Source: Chloroflexota bacterium (GTDB lineage: Bacteria > Chloroflexota > Anaerolineae > B4-G1). Taken from it: a stretch of 5,779 bases of DNA. Position numbers and translations under genes: made by a program. Where the stretch lies: contig DSAR01000225.1 in assembly GCA_011046405.1 (NCBI GenBank), forward strand, positions 1-5,779, in the 5' to 3' direction. Each line of letters starts with the position of its first letter. Positions within the stretch are counted from its first letter, which is position 1. The notes under the pieces were generated by a model. It was not told the origin of the DNA. It saw only the letters and a list, made by a program, of their open reading frames with translations, and ran no database searches. Shown here in pieces: positions 1-4,841 of the stretch.

Positions 1-90
1 ATAAACTAACCTGCGAAGGCAGGTTTTGCAGTGCGTGATTTTTACGCGCTGTAGCCACGCGGTTTTAACCGCTGTGCGCTGTAATGTGCC
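1..90. repeat. Cluster of short palindromes, intergenic repeat-like
   Basis: This stretch contains no gene and is made of three successive stem-loops. AACCTGC (8-14) pairs with GCAGGTT (19-25). AGTGCGT (30-36) pairs with ACGCGCT (44-50), with one G-T wobble. GCGGTT (59-64) pairs with AACCGC (67-72). The octamer GCGCTGTA occurs twice, at 46-53 and 76-83. The build resembles the dispersed intergenic palindromes I recall from Chloroflexota and cyanobacterial genomes; that is memory, not a search result. The first hairpin is followed by TTTT on the plus strand, so it could weakly terminate plus-strand transcription entering from the left. Confidence 0.5.
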
Positions 91-146
91 ATTGTCAAAG
101 TATACTGAGCAGGACAATCAATGCCGGTTGGAGGAGATGTATATTC

Positions 147-180
147 TGGAACAGGGCTGATCGGCTTAAGTCCTGTTCCA
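147..180. repeat. 9-bp perfect inverted repeat downstream of cysteine synthase gene
   Basis: TGGAACAGG (147-155) and CCTGTTCCA (172-180) form a perfect 9-bp stem with a 16-nt loop. It lies 56 bp past the stop codon of the minus-strand cysteine synthase gene, so it may be a 3'-end hairpin for that transcript. On the minus strand the stem is followed by GAATATAC rather than a T-run, so it is not a standard intrinsic terminator. Immediately to its right, 180-196 (AATCCAGTAAATCCGTG) matches 15 of 17 bases of the minus strand at 2648-2664. This makes it a partial third copy of the repeat family found between the hydrolase and propeller genes. Confidence 0.45.
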
Positions 181-235
181 ATCCAGTAAATCCGTGAAAT
201 CTATGAAATATCCCACCCGCCCCAAACTCGCTTCC

Positions 236-1252
236 CTACTTCGCCCAGAACGGCGCGCTGGTGTATTTGAAACCGCCGTCGGGCAGCAGTGCGACGACAG
301 TGCCCTCCCGCAATTCTCGTGCTATCCGCAGCGCGGCGACCACGGCCGCCCCGGCCGAGATGCCCACGAAGAGTCCCTCTTGACGGGCCAGCCGAATGGC
401 CATCGCCTGGGCCTCCTCGGTGCTCACCTCGACGATGCGGTCGACCAGGGTCGCGTCGTAGATCGCGGGCACGTCGTCCGTCGCCAGGTGCTTGAGCCCA
501 GAGATACCGTGTTTGGCGCTGTCCGGCTGCACCCCAACCAGCCGCACCGCCGGTCTCTGCCGGCGCGCTGGCCTCTGGCAGCGCAGGTAACGGCCCACGC
601 CCATCATCGTCCCGCCGGTGCCCAGACCGGCCACGAAGTGGGTGATCTGGCCCATCGTCTGGCGCCAGATCTCGGGGCCGGTGGTGGTGTAGTGGGCCAG
701 GGGATTGGCCGGGTTGCTGTACTGGTCGGCGTGGAAATAACGGCCCGGCTCGGCCGTGGTCAATTGGTGCACCAATTGCCGGGCACCGTCGGTGCCAGCG
801 TCGGCGTCGGTGAGCCGTAACTCGGCCCCGTAGGCCTTCATGATCTGCACCCGTTCCGGGCTGGCATCGGCCGCCATGGCCAACTCGACCGGGAACTCCA
901 GCGCCGCGCCGAGCATGGCGAAGGCGATGCCGGTGTTGCCAGAGGTGGCGTCGATCAGCGTCTTGCCGGGGACCAGGGCGCCGGTGCGGAGAGCCTCTCG
1001 AACGATGGAAAGCGCCGCTCGATCCTTGACCGAGCCGCCGGGATTGAGCCCCTCCAGCTTGACGTGGACCGACACGCCGGACGGCACGTCCGCCGCAGCG
1101 TGGGTCAATTGGACCAGCGGGGTCTGGCCGATCAGGGACAGTATGGACGGCGTTGATGAATGGCGAGAGGTGAGGGGCGCTAGTTCCAGGGAGATCAGGG
1201 CCCGGGTCTGGTCTCCTGTGTGTTTTATATAATCACGCGTATACGTGTGCAT
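236..1252 (-). CDS. cysM: PLP-dependent cysteine synthase, CysM/CysK family
   Basis: This 338-residue enzyme is predicted to condense an activated serine (O-acetylserine or O-phosphoserine) with a sulfur donor to give cysteine, in the cytoplasm. Family signatures appear in order: IGQTPLVQL (41-49); NPGGSVKDR (70-78) with Lys76 as the PLP Schiff-base lysine; TSGNTG (103-108), the substrate carboxylate loop; GTGGT (211-215), the PLP phosphate loop; GISAG (297-301) near the cofactor ring; and PDGG near the C-terminus. The frame is intact. The fold normally begins close to IGQTP, so about 35 N-terminal residues are extra. The start at 1252 is nevertheless backed by AGGAG six bases upstream, and no other Met occurs before residue 113. 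The segment at 221-236 is unusually rich in Arg and Pro. No sulfur-carrier (ThiS/CysO-like) or JAB-protease partner is present, so the sulfur donor is not settled. The symbol reflects the CysM-like overall look; CysK is an alternative. Confidence 0.93.
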   Translation of the reverse strand: MHTYTRDYIKHTGDQTRALISLELAPLTSRHSSTPSILSLIGQTPLVQLTHAAADVPSGVSVHVKLEGLNPGGSVKDRAALSIVREALRTGALVPGKTLIDATSGNTGIAFAMLGAALEFPVELAMAADASPERVQIMKAYGAELRLTDADAGTDGARQLVHQLTTAEPGRYFHADQYSNPANPLAHYTTTGPEIWRQTMGQITHFVAGLGTGGTMMGVGRYLRCQRPARRQRPAVRLVGVQPDSAKHGISGLKHLATDDVPAIYDATLVDRIVEVSTEEAQAMAIRLARQEGLFVGISAGAAVVAALRIARELREGTVVALLPDGGFKYTSAPFWAK

Positions 1253-1258
1253 CTTTTT

Positions 1259-1263
1259 CTCCT
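1259..1263 (-). promoter_or_regulatory. Ribosome binding site of cysteine synthase gene
   Basis: Read on the minus strand this is AGGAG, followed by a six-base A-rich spacer and the ATG at 1252-1250. The good sequence and spacing decide the start and so keep the roughly 35-residue N-terminal extension. The site partly overlaps an 8-base stretch (1254-1261) that is perfectly complementary to 1394-1401, so it could be masked by RNA folding. Confidence 0.7.
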
Positions 1264-1296
1264 ACTTCTTCTTCCCAGACGTATATCGTCAAAAGG

Positions 1297-1393
1297 TTTC
1301 CAGGCCAGGAACAGAAAAGCCAACCTTCGCCGGTGACGAAGGCCCTCGACTTGACTTGCGAGGGCGCTGCACCTAGCTCGGTTGGCCTGGAAA
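1297..1393 (-). ncRNA. Candidate structured leader RNA upstream of cysteine synthase
   Basis: A 97-nt branched inverted-repeat structure lies between the predicted promoter and the start codon. The outer arms TTTCCAGGCCA (1297-1307) and TGGCCTGGAAA (1383-1393) are perfectly complementary over 11 bp. Inside are CCAACC (1320-1325) with GGTTGG (1380-1385), CCTTCG (1324-1329) with CGAAGG (1337-1342), and GCCCTCG (1342-1348) with CGAGGGC (1359-1365). The loop of the last hairpin holds ACTTGACTTG. Some stems overlap and would compete at 1383-1385 and 1324-1325, as expected of a switching leader. I recognise no T-box or SAM riboswitch core in it. It could instead be a dispersed palindromic element, or act on the plus strand. 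The strand is inferred from its position in the cysteine synthase leader. Confidence 0.45.
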
Positions 1394-1417
1394 GAGAAAA
1401 AAGGACACGCGCGTCCA

Positions 1418-1444
1418 GAGCCTAGGCGGTCAACGCCCTCGCTC
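1418..1444 (-). promoter_or_regulatory. Small two-part hairpin at the 5' end of the cysteine synthase leader
   Basis: GAGC (1418-1421) pairs with GCTC (1441-1444), and GGCG (1425-1428) pairs with CGCC (1434-1437). The two stems are separated by a symmetric 3x3 internal loop and capped by a five-base loop. It lies just downstream of the predicted minus-strand promoter, so it would be the first structure in the transcript. A further short palindrome, GGAC/GTCC at 1403-1416, separates it from the larger branched element. Its function is unknown. Confidence 0.35.
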
Positions 1445-1456
1445 CAGACAGATGCA

Positions 1457-1486
1457 ATAATATGGATCGTGATACACGCTTTCCAA
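1457..1486 (-). promoter_or_regulatory. Predicted sigma70-like promoter for cysteine synthase gene
   Basis: On the minus strand TTGGAA (1486-1481) and TATTAT (1462-1457) are separated by 18 bp, a reasonable -35/-10 pair. Transcription would begin near 1450, leaving about 195 nt of untranslated leader before the ATG at 1252. That leader contains the hairpins described separately. No other pair this good was seen closer to the gene. Confidence 0.45.
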
Positions 1487-1494
1487 ACGTTTCA
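1483..1494. promoter_or_regulatory. Palindrome in the divergent promoter region, possible operator
   Basis: The core AAACGTTT (1485-1492) is a perfect 8-bp palindrome. With one flanking pair on each side (CC to the left, CA to the right) it resembles a degenerate LacI-family half-site pair centred on CG. It overlaps the -35 of the minus-strand promoter and sits just upstream of a possible plus-strand -10 (TATACT, 1508-1513), so a bound protein could affect both genes. A short AT-rich palindrome can arise by chance, so this is a weak call. Confidence 0.2.
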
Positions 1495-1507
1495 TAATTG
1501 CCGCGAT

Positions 1508-1513
1508 TATACT
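1508..1513 (+). promoter_or_regulatory. Possible -10 element for the hydrolase gene
   Basis: TATACT on the plus strand is a good -10 hexamer lying 42 bp upstream of the first ATG at 1556. No clear -35 sits at 16-18 bp; the only candidates (around 1484-1491) are poor matches. It would start transcription near 1520 and give a short leader ending in the GAGGTAATG tandem repeats. Confidence 0.25.
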
Positions 1514-1541
1514 ACAATGGTCAGACCTGTCAAGTGAACAC

Positions 1542-1576
1542 GAGGTAATGAGGTAATGGAGATAATGGAGGTAATG
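1542..1576 (+). repeat. Tandem 9-bp repeat carrying the start region of the hydrolase gene
   Basis: Four tandem units lie end to end: GAGGTAAT (1542-1549), GAGGTAATG (1550-1558), GAGATAATG (1559-1567) and GAGGTAATG (1568-1576). Each carries a purine-rich Shine-Dalgarno-like core and, from the second unit on, an in-frame ATG (1556, 1565, 1574). A fourth ATG follows at 1583. The best SD-like core, GGAGG at 1567-1571, is 11 bases before the ATG at 1583 and only two before 1574, so 1583 is the more likely start. Because the unit is 9 bp, copy-number change would keep the reading frame while altering the number of start sites. Confidence 0.7.
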
Positions 1577-2188
1577 AAAACGATGATTACTCAAACAGCT
1601 ACCCTTTCTACTGGCGTGACGTTAGAATACTCACTGAGTGGACCGGCCGAAGCGCCGGTGTTGGCTTTTGTCCATGGCTTGGGATCGAATCTGCGACAGT
1701 TTGCGCTCCAGGCCGAATACTTTAGCGGCGCTTACCGCGTTCTATTGATCTCCTTGCGCGGTCACGGCGGATCGAGCGCCCCCCTATCATCCACGCCCGA
1801 CGCATACACACCCCACACTCTGGCCCAGGACGTGCAAGCGCTACTGGCGCACCTCAATGTTGAGGCGCTCCATTTCGTCGGCAACTCTCTCGGTGGACTG
1901 GTAGGCTATGAGCTTCTAGAACTGGATCATGCGGCGCTCCTCTCTCTGACCACCTTTGGCACAACGGCGGAACTGCATAGTTCCCGGTTGACCTACTGGG
2001 TAGTTCTCGGATCAATCCACTTGCTGGGTGTCAAGGGTATGGCGACGCTGGTGGGAAAGAGTGCGACGAAGAATCGCGCCGTCGGCGCGCAGTTGGAACG
2101 TATGTACTGCAGCGCCACAAAGGACGCGCTAATACAGATCTCGCGGCACATTGCCGACTACGACTACACAGAGGCTGCGCCGCACTGA
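1556..2188 (+). CDS. Alpha/beta hydrolase, N-terminal part (frameshifted)
   Basis: This is the first 210 codons of an alpha/beta-fold hydrolase of the MhpC-like superfamily. Visible motifs are HGLG (40-43) for the oxyanion hole, RGHGGS (68-73), and the nucleophile elbow GNSLGG (109-114) with Ser111 as the likely catalytic serine. A cap-like region follows (about 138-200). Homology runs to Glu206 (codon 2171-2173). The last four codons before the TGA at 2186-2188 are out-of-frame read-through. The catalytic Asp and His are missing from this piece and lie in the next frame, so the fragment alone should be inactive. The start is uncertain among ATGs at 1556, 1565, 1574 and 1583; the last has the best-placed SD-like sequence. 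The substrate is unknown: esterase, lactonase and haloperoxidase-like members share these motifs. There is no signal peptide, so it is probably cytoplasmic. Confidence 0.85.
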   Translation: MEIMEVMKTMITQTATLSTGVTLEYSLSGPAEAPVLAFVHGLGSNLRQFALQAEYFSGAYRVLLISLRGHGGSSAPLSSTPDAYTPHTLAQDVQALLAHLNVEALHFVGNSLGGLVGYELLELDHAALLSLTTFGTTAELHSSRLTYWVVLGSIHLLGVKGMATLVGKSATKNRAVGAQLERMYCSATKDALIQISRHIADYDYTEAAPH

Positions 2189-2390
2189 CCTGCCGCTGCT
2201 GCTGATCCAAGGCGCGCTCGATAAGGAAATTAACGCAACGCCAGACTCAACGCTGGCAGTCGTGCGCGAAACACCGCACGCCAGCGTCGTTTCCCTGGCA
2301 GAGGCCGGCCATTTCGCCAATATGGAACAAGCAGCGGCTTTTAACCAAATCCTGGAGACATTCCTGGCGGGAGCTAATTACGACCGGTAA
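2151..2390 (+). pseudogene. Alpha/beta hydrolase, C-terminal part (shifted frame)
   Basis: This continues the hydrolase in the next frame. True homologous sequence starts at 2175 (LRRTDLPLLLIQG); the codons from 2151 to 2174 are the wrong frame of the upstream part. It supplies the strand with IQGALDKEIN, where Asp (codon 2220-2222) is the likely catalytic acid, and EAGHFANMEQ, where His (codon 2310-2312) is the likely catalytic base. The C-terminal helix ends at TAA, 2388-2390. Joined at 2173/2175 the protein is 277-278 residues, normal for the family, and all three triad residues are in order. A two-base loss (GAG GCG CTG becoming GAG G CTG) or a one-base gain explains the break. Nothing else is degraded, so this is either a sequencing or assembly error or a very recent mutation. 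Confidence 0.8.
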
Positions 2391-2559
2391 CTGTCACCTT
2401 GCGTGGCCTAGACCTAAATGACGAATGTATCGTCGAACGCTGGCGTCACGACTTCCCCCGCGCACAGTTGACGCAACCCCTCAGCCAGGGTCGATGCCGG
2501 TTCCGGGTCGCCATGGACAACGAAGGTTCAGATCGATTTGCTCCATTTCCATTGAATCG
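2391..2559. other. Gap without a recognisable gene
   Basis: No gene or clear signal is seen between the hydrolase stop and the first long hairpin. One plus-strand frame stays open for roughly 60 codons across about 2380-2575, with protein-like composition (for example ERWRHDFPRAQ, about 2434-2466). It has no start codon in a good context and runs into the repeat, so it may be chance or the tail of a decayed gene. Confidence 0.4.
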
Positions 2560-2628
2560 AGAACACGGATAAACAGGGTTAGCGGATCGAGCGCAACCAA
2601 ATCCGACTATCCCCAAAATCCGCGTTCT
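2560..2628. repeat. Long imperfect hairpin, repeat copy A
   Basis: AGAACACGGAT (2560-2570) pairs with ATCCGCGTTCT (2618-2628) with one mismatch. Inside it, TAGCGGAT (2580-2587) pairs with ATCCGACTA (2601-2609) with one bulge. The left half closely matches copy B (2644-2672): both read AGAACACGGAT, then an ACAGG-type link, then TTAGCGGATC. The pair therefore looks like two copies of one dispersed palindromic family placed in tandem. Confidence 0.65.
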
Positions 2629-2643
2629 GCCCCCGCTGACAGA

Positions 2644-2706
2644 AGAACACGGATCTACAGGATTAGCGGATCAAACGATCCGCCCAATCCCGGAGATCCG
2701 TGTTCT
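2644..2706. repeat. Long near-perfect hairpin, repeat copy B; likely 3'-end structure of the propeller gene
   Basis: AGAACACGGATCT (2644-2656) and AGATCCGTGTTCT (2694-2706) are perfectly complementary over 13 bp. GGATT (2660-2664) pairs with AATCC (2686-2690), and GCGGATC (2666-2672) with GATCCGC (2677-2683), around an AAAC tetraloop. In total about 25 bp are paired across 63 nt. It begins three bases after the stop codon of the minus-strand propeller gene, an ideal place for a transcript-ending or 3'-protecting hairpin. No T-run follows on either strand, so a classical intrinsic terminator is not shown. It may stop transcription from both convergent genes. Confidence 0.7.
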
Positions 2707-2709
2707 CTT

Positions 2710-3633
2710 TCACGACTGGCGTAGCACCAACGGCAGGTACACCCGGTTGGTTGGGCCGAACAGCGCGAAATGGCCCACGCGACAGATCGGCGCCGCCAAC
2801 GACCCGTCTACCAGGTCGCGCTCATACGCTTCACAGGCCCCGTCCGCCCACGTCCCATCCGCCCACCGGTGCAACGCCAACTGGCCCTCATCCGAGATCA
2901 CCCGCACGTCATGCGCGCTGTAGTGGATGGCGACGGTCACCGGTTCGTCGAACGTCAAATCGGGTTGCCGCACACCCTCCTGGTAAGCGGCCAGGTCGAA
3001 AGCGTGCCCGGCAAAGGCCAATTCGGCGCTGGCAGCAGGCAGCGTCGGGGTGAGCAGGATGCGCGTCGTCGCGGTGACGGCGCCCCGGGGAAAAGTGAGA
3101 GTTGTCGTCAGGCCCTGCGTATCCACGTAAGCGAGGGTGTTTGGCAGGTTGGCCGTGCCGGAGAGTGAAAGGGTGATGGAAACTGGCGGGTGCAACATCG
3201 TGAAGTCCTGCCCGGCGGCGTCGGGCGGTAAGGACACGGTACGCGTGGGCGGCGTGAAGATCCAGCCAGGCATGACGGGATCCAGCGTGTAGGCGTCGGA
3301 GATGAGGCCGGTGACCGCGTAGGCGCCGGCAAGATCGGTGGTGATGGAGACACTCTCCCCGACCCAGACCGTCACGGCAGGGATGGCGTGCCCGCCAGCG
3401 CCCTGCACCCGCCCGGAGACCGCGTAAGTCGGCGCTTCGGCGCCCGGATCCAACTTCACCACGAAGGCGTCGAACCCGCCGTTGTAGGTCGGGGCGAAAG
3501 ATCCCGGCGTGGTGGGAAAATCCTCGGAGGTGGTGTAACCGACGACGCAGGCTGCACCACTGCCATCCACTGCGATCCCCATACCATCGTCAAGATTGCC
3601 GCCGCCAAGAAAGGTGGCATACGTTAGCTCGCT
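2710..3633 (-). CDS. SBBP beta-propeller protein, C-terminal part (shifted frame): blade 7, two beta domains, YLPLVLR tail
   Basis: This 307-codon stretch is the continuation of the propeller protein after a one-base loss at 3634-3635. The first Met in this frame, at 3582, lies inside blade 7 and is not a real start. Numbered on the rejoined 968-residue protein: SBBP blade 7 is about 664-726, beginning LTYATFLGG. Next comes a carboxypeptidase-regulatory-like beta-sandwich at about 731-807 (VSGRV, then ITTDLAGAYAVTGL). A beta-rich region at about 813-954 contains FPRGAVTATTRILLTP, followed by LALHRWADGTW and HFALFG, which resembles ZU5-like regions of bacterial surface proteins. Two cysteines (about 928 and 945) could form a disulfide outside the cell. 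The last residues, VYLPLVLRQS, form a hydrophobic tail of a kind I recall at the end of many exported Chloroflexota proteins. The TGA at 2712-2710 is followed at once by a strong hairpin. Confidence 0.82.
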   Translation of the reverse strand, partial: SELTYATFLGGGNLDDGMGIAVDGSGAACVVGYTTSEDFPTTPGSFAPTYNGGFDAFVVKLDPGAEAPTYAVSGRVQGAGGHAIPAVTVWVGESVSITTDLAGAYAVTGLISDAYTLDPVMPGWIFTPPTRTVSLPPDAAGQDFTMLHPPVSITLSLSGTANLPNTLAYVDTQGLTTTLTFPRGAVTATTRILLTPTLPAASAELAFAGHAFDLAAYQEGVRQPDLTFDEPVTVAIHYSAHDVRVISDEGQLALHRWADGTWADGACEAYERDLVDGSLAAPICRVGHFALFGPTNRVYLPLVLRQS

Positions 3634-4841
3634 GCGCCGGGAGAGACTTTAGCCACAAAAGCATCGCTATTGTAATTGTAGGTGGTATCGAAAGCGTCCG
3701 GCGTGGTGGGAAAATCTGTAGAAGAGGTATAACCGACGACGTAAGCCGCTCCCTCATCGTTCACGGCAATGCCTCGACCAACGTCGTACGAATCCCCTCC
3801 GCCCAGGAAAGCCCCATAGAGTAATGTGCTGCCGTCAGGGGCGACCTTGACCACGAAAGCGTCTTCGGGATCCTCATAGCCGCCGTTGTAGGTTGGATCG
3901 AAAGATCCCGGCGTGGTGGGGAAATCGGAAGAGGCGGTGGTTCCGGCGACGTAGGCTGCCCCGCTCCCATCGACCGCGATGCCCGAACCAGAATCGTCCC
4001 TATACCCACCCAGGAAAGTGCTGTAGGCCAACGCGCCGCCATTGGGAGTCACCTTGACCACGAAGGCGTCGCCGCTGTAGTAGCCGCCGCCATAAGTGGT
4101 GTCGAAGGCCCCCGGCGTAGTGGGGAAATTGTCAGACAGGGTTGACCCCGTGACGTAGGCCGCGCCGCTCCCATCGACCGCGATGCCCGAACCAGAGTCG
4201 TCTCTATGCCCACCCAGGAAAGTGCTGTAGGCCAACGCACTGCCGTTGGAAGCCACCTTGACCACGAAGGCGTCCCCGCCGTAAATGCTGCCGCCGTTAT
4301 ACGTACCATCGAAGGCACCCGCCGTGGTGGGGAAGTTGGAAGAAAGGGTTTCCCCCGTGACGTAAGCCGCACCATTCCCATCCACGGCTATCCCATTGCC
4401 TCTCTCATGACCACTGCCGCCCAGGAAAGTGGCGTAGACCAATGCATCGCCGCCCGGCGAGACCTTGACCACGAAGGCGTCGCCACTACTGTTCCAGGTC
4501 GAGTCGAAGGCGCCCGGCGTAACGGGGAAGTCGGGAGAATCCGTGCCCCCCGTCACGTAGGCCGCGCCATACCCATCGACCGCGATGCCATAGCCGTAAT
4601 CCCCCTCACTCCCACCCAGGAAGGCCGCGTAGGCCAGTGTGCCATCGGGGTTTATCTTGACCACGAAGACGTCGCCGCCGTAAACACTGCCACCATTATA
4701 CGTGACGTCGAAGGCACCCGGCGTGGTGGGGAAGTCGCTCGATCCGGTCCTCCCCACGACGTAGGCCGCGCCGTGTCCGTCGACCGCCACATCCCCACCA
4801 TAGTCGTCCGCATCCCCACCCAGGTAAGCGCCGTAGAGCAA
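3430..4841 (-). repeat. Seven tandem SBBP blade-coding repeats
   Basis: Seven units of about 65-69 codons each run from 4841 down to about 3430. Their starts (the Leu of the L-x-Y-x-x-F/Y-L-G-G motif) are at 4841, 4637, 4442, 4235, 4031, 3824 and 3627. Each unit has the order LGG, G-I-A-V-D-G, GAAYV-x-G-x-T, DFPTTPGAFD, TYNGG and DAFVVKV-P-G, the SBBP pattern. At DNA level blades 4 and 5 are the most alike: 3952-4078 and 4156-4282 are about 90% identical by eye at a spacing of 204 bp. Seven blades is a common closed number for beta-propellers, and it is reached only if the frameshift between blades 6 and 7 is repaired. Confidence 0.85.

Noticed and set aside
147..180. Standard intrinsic terminator for the cysteine synthase gene
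   Set aside because: The 9-bp stem is good, but the minus strand continues with GAATATAC rather than a T-run.
194..820. Plus-strand open frame of 208 codons opposite the cysteine synthase gene
   Set aside because: Its composition (Arg, Pro, His and Gly rich) is typical of the complement of a GC-rich gene, and the minus strand carries all PLP-enzyme motifs.
1253..1460. T-box or SAM riboswitch in the cysteine synthase leader
   Set aside because: The conserved T-box antiterminator and SAM-I core sequences were not found on the minus strand, so only an unclassified structure is reported.
2171..2188. Programmed ribosomal frameshifting in the hydrolase gene
   Set aside because: No slippery heptamer, stimulatory SD-like sequence or strong downstream structure was evident, and this enzyme family is not known for recoding.
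2380..2575. Possible gene remnant in a plus-strand frame with protein-like composition
   Set aside because: It has no start codon or ribosome binding site and no family I recognise; chance openness in a GC-rich gap is enough to explain it.
2425..2724. Plus-strand open frame of 99 codons in the gap between the hydrolase and propeller genes
   Set aside because: It runs through both palindromic repeats and into the 3' end of the propeller gene, with repeat-derived residues and no recognisable domain.
3430..4841. Regularly spaced DNA repeats that could suggest a CRISPR or satellite array
   Set aside because: The period is about 200 bp, in frame, with every unit coding for an SBBP blade; there are no short identical repeats with unique spacers.
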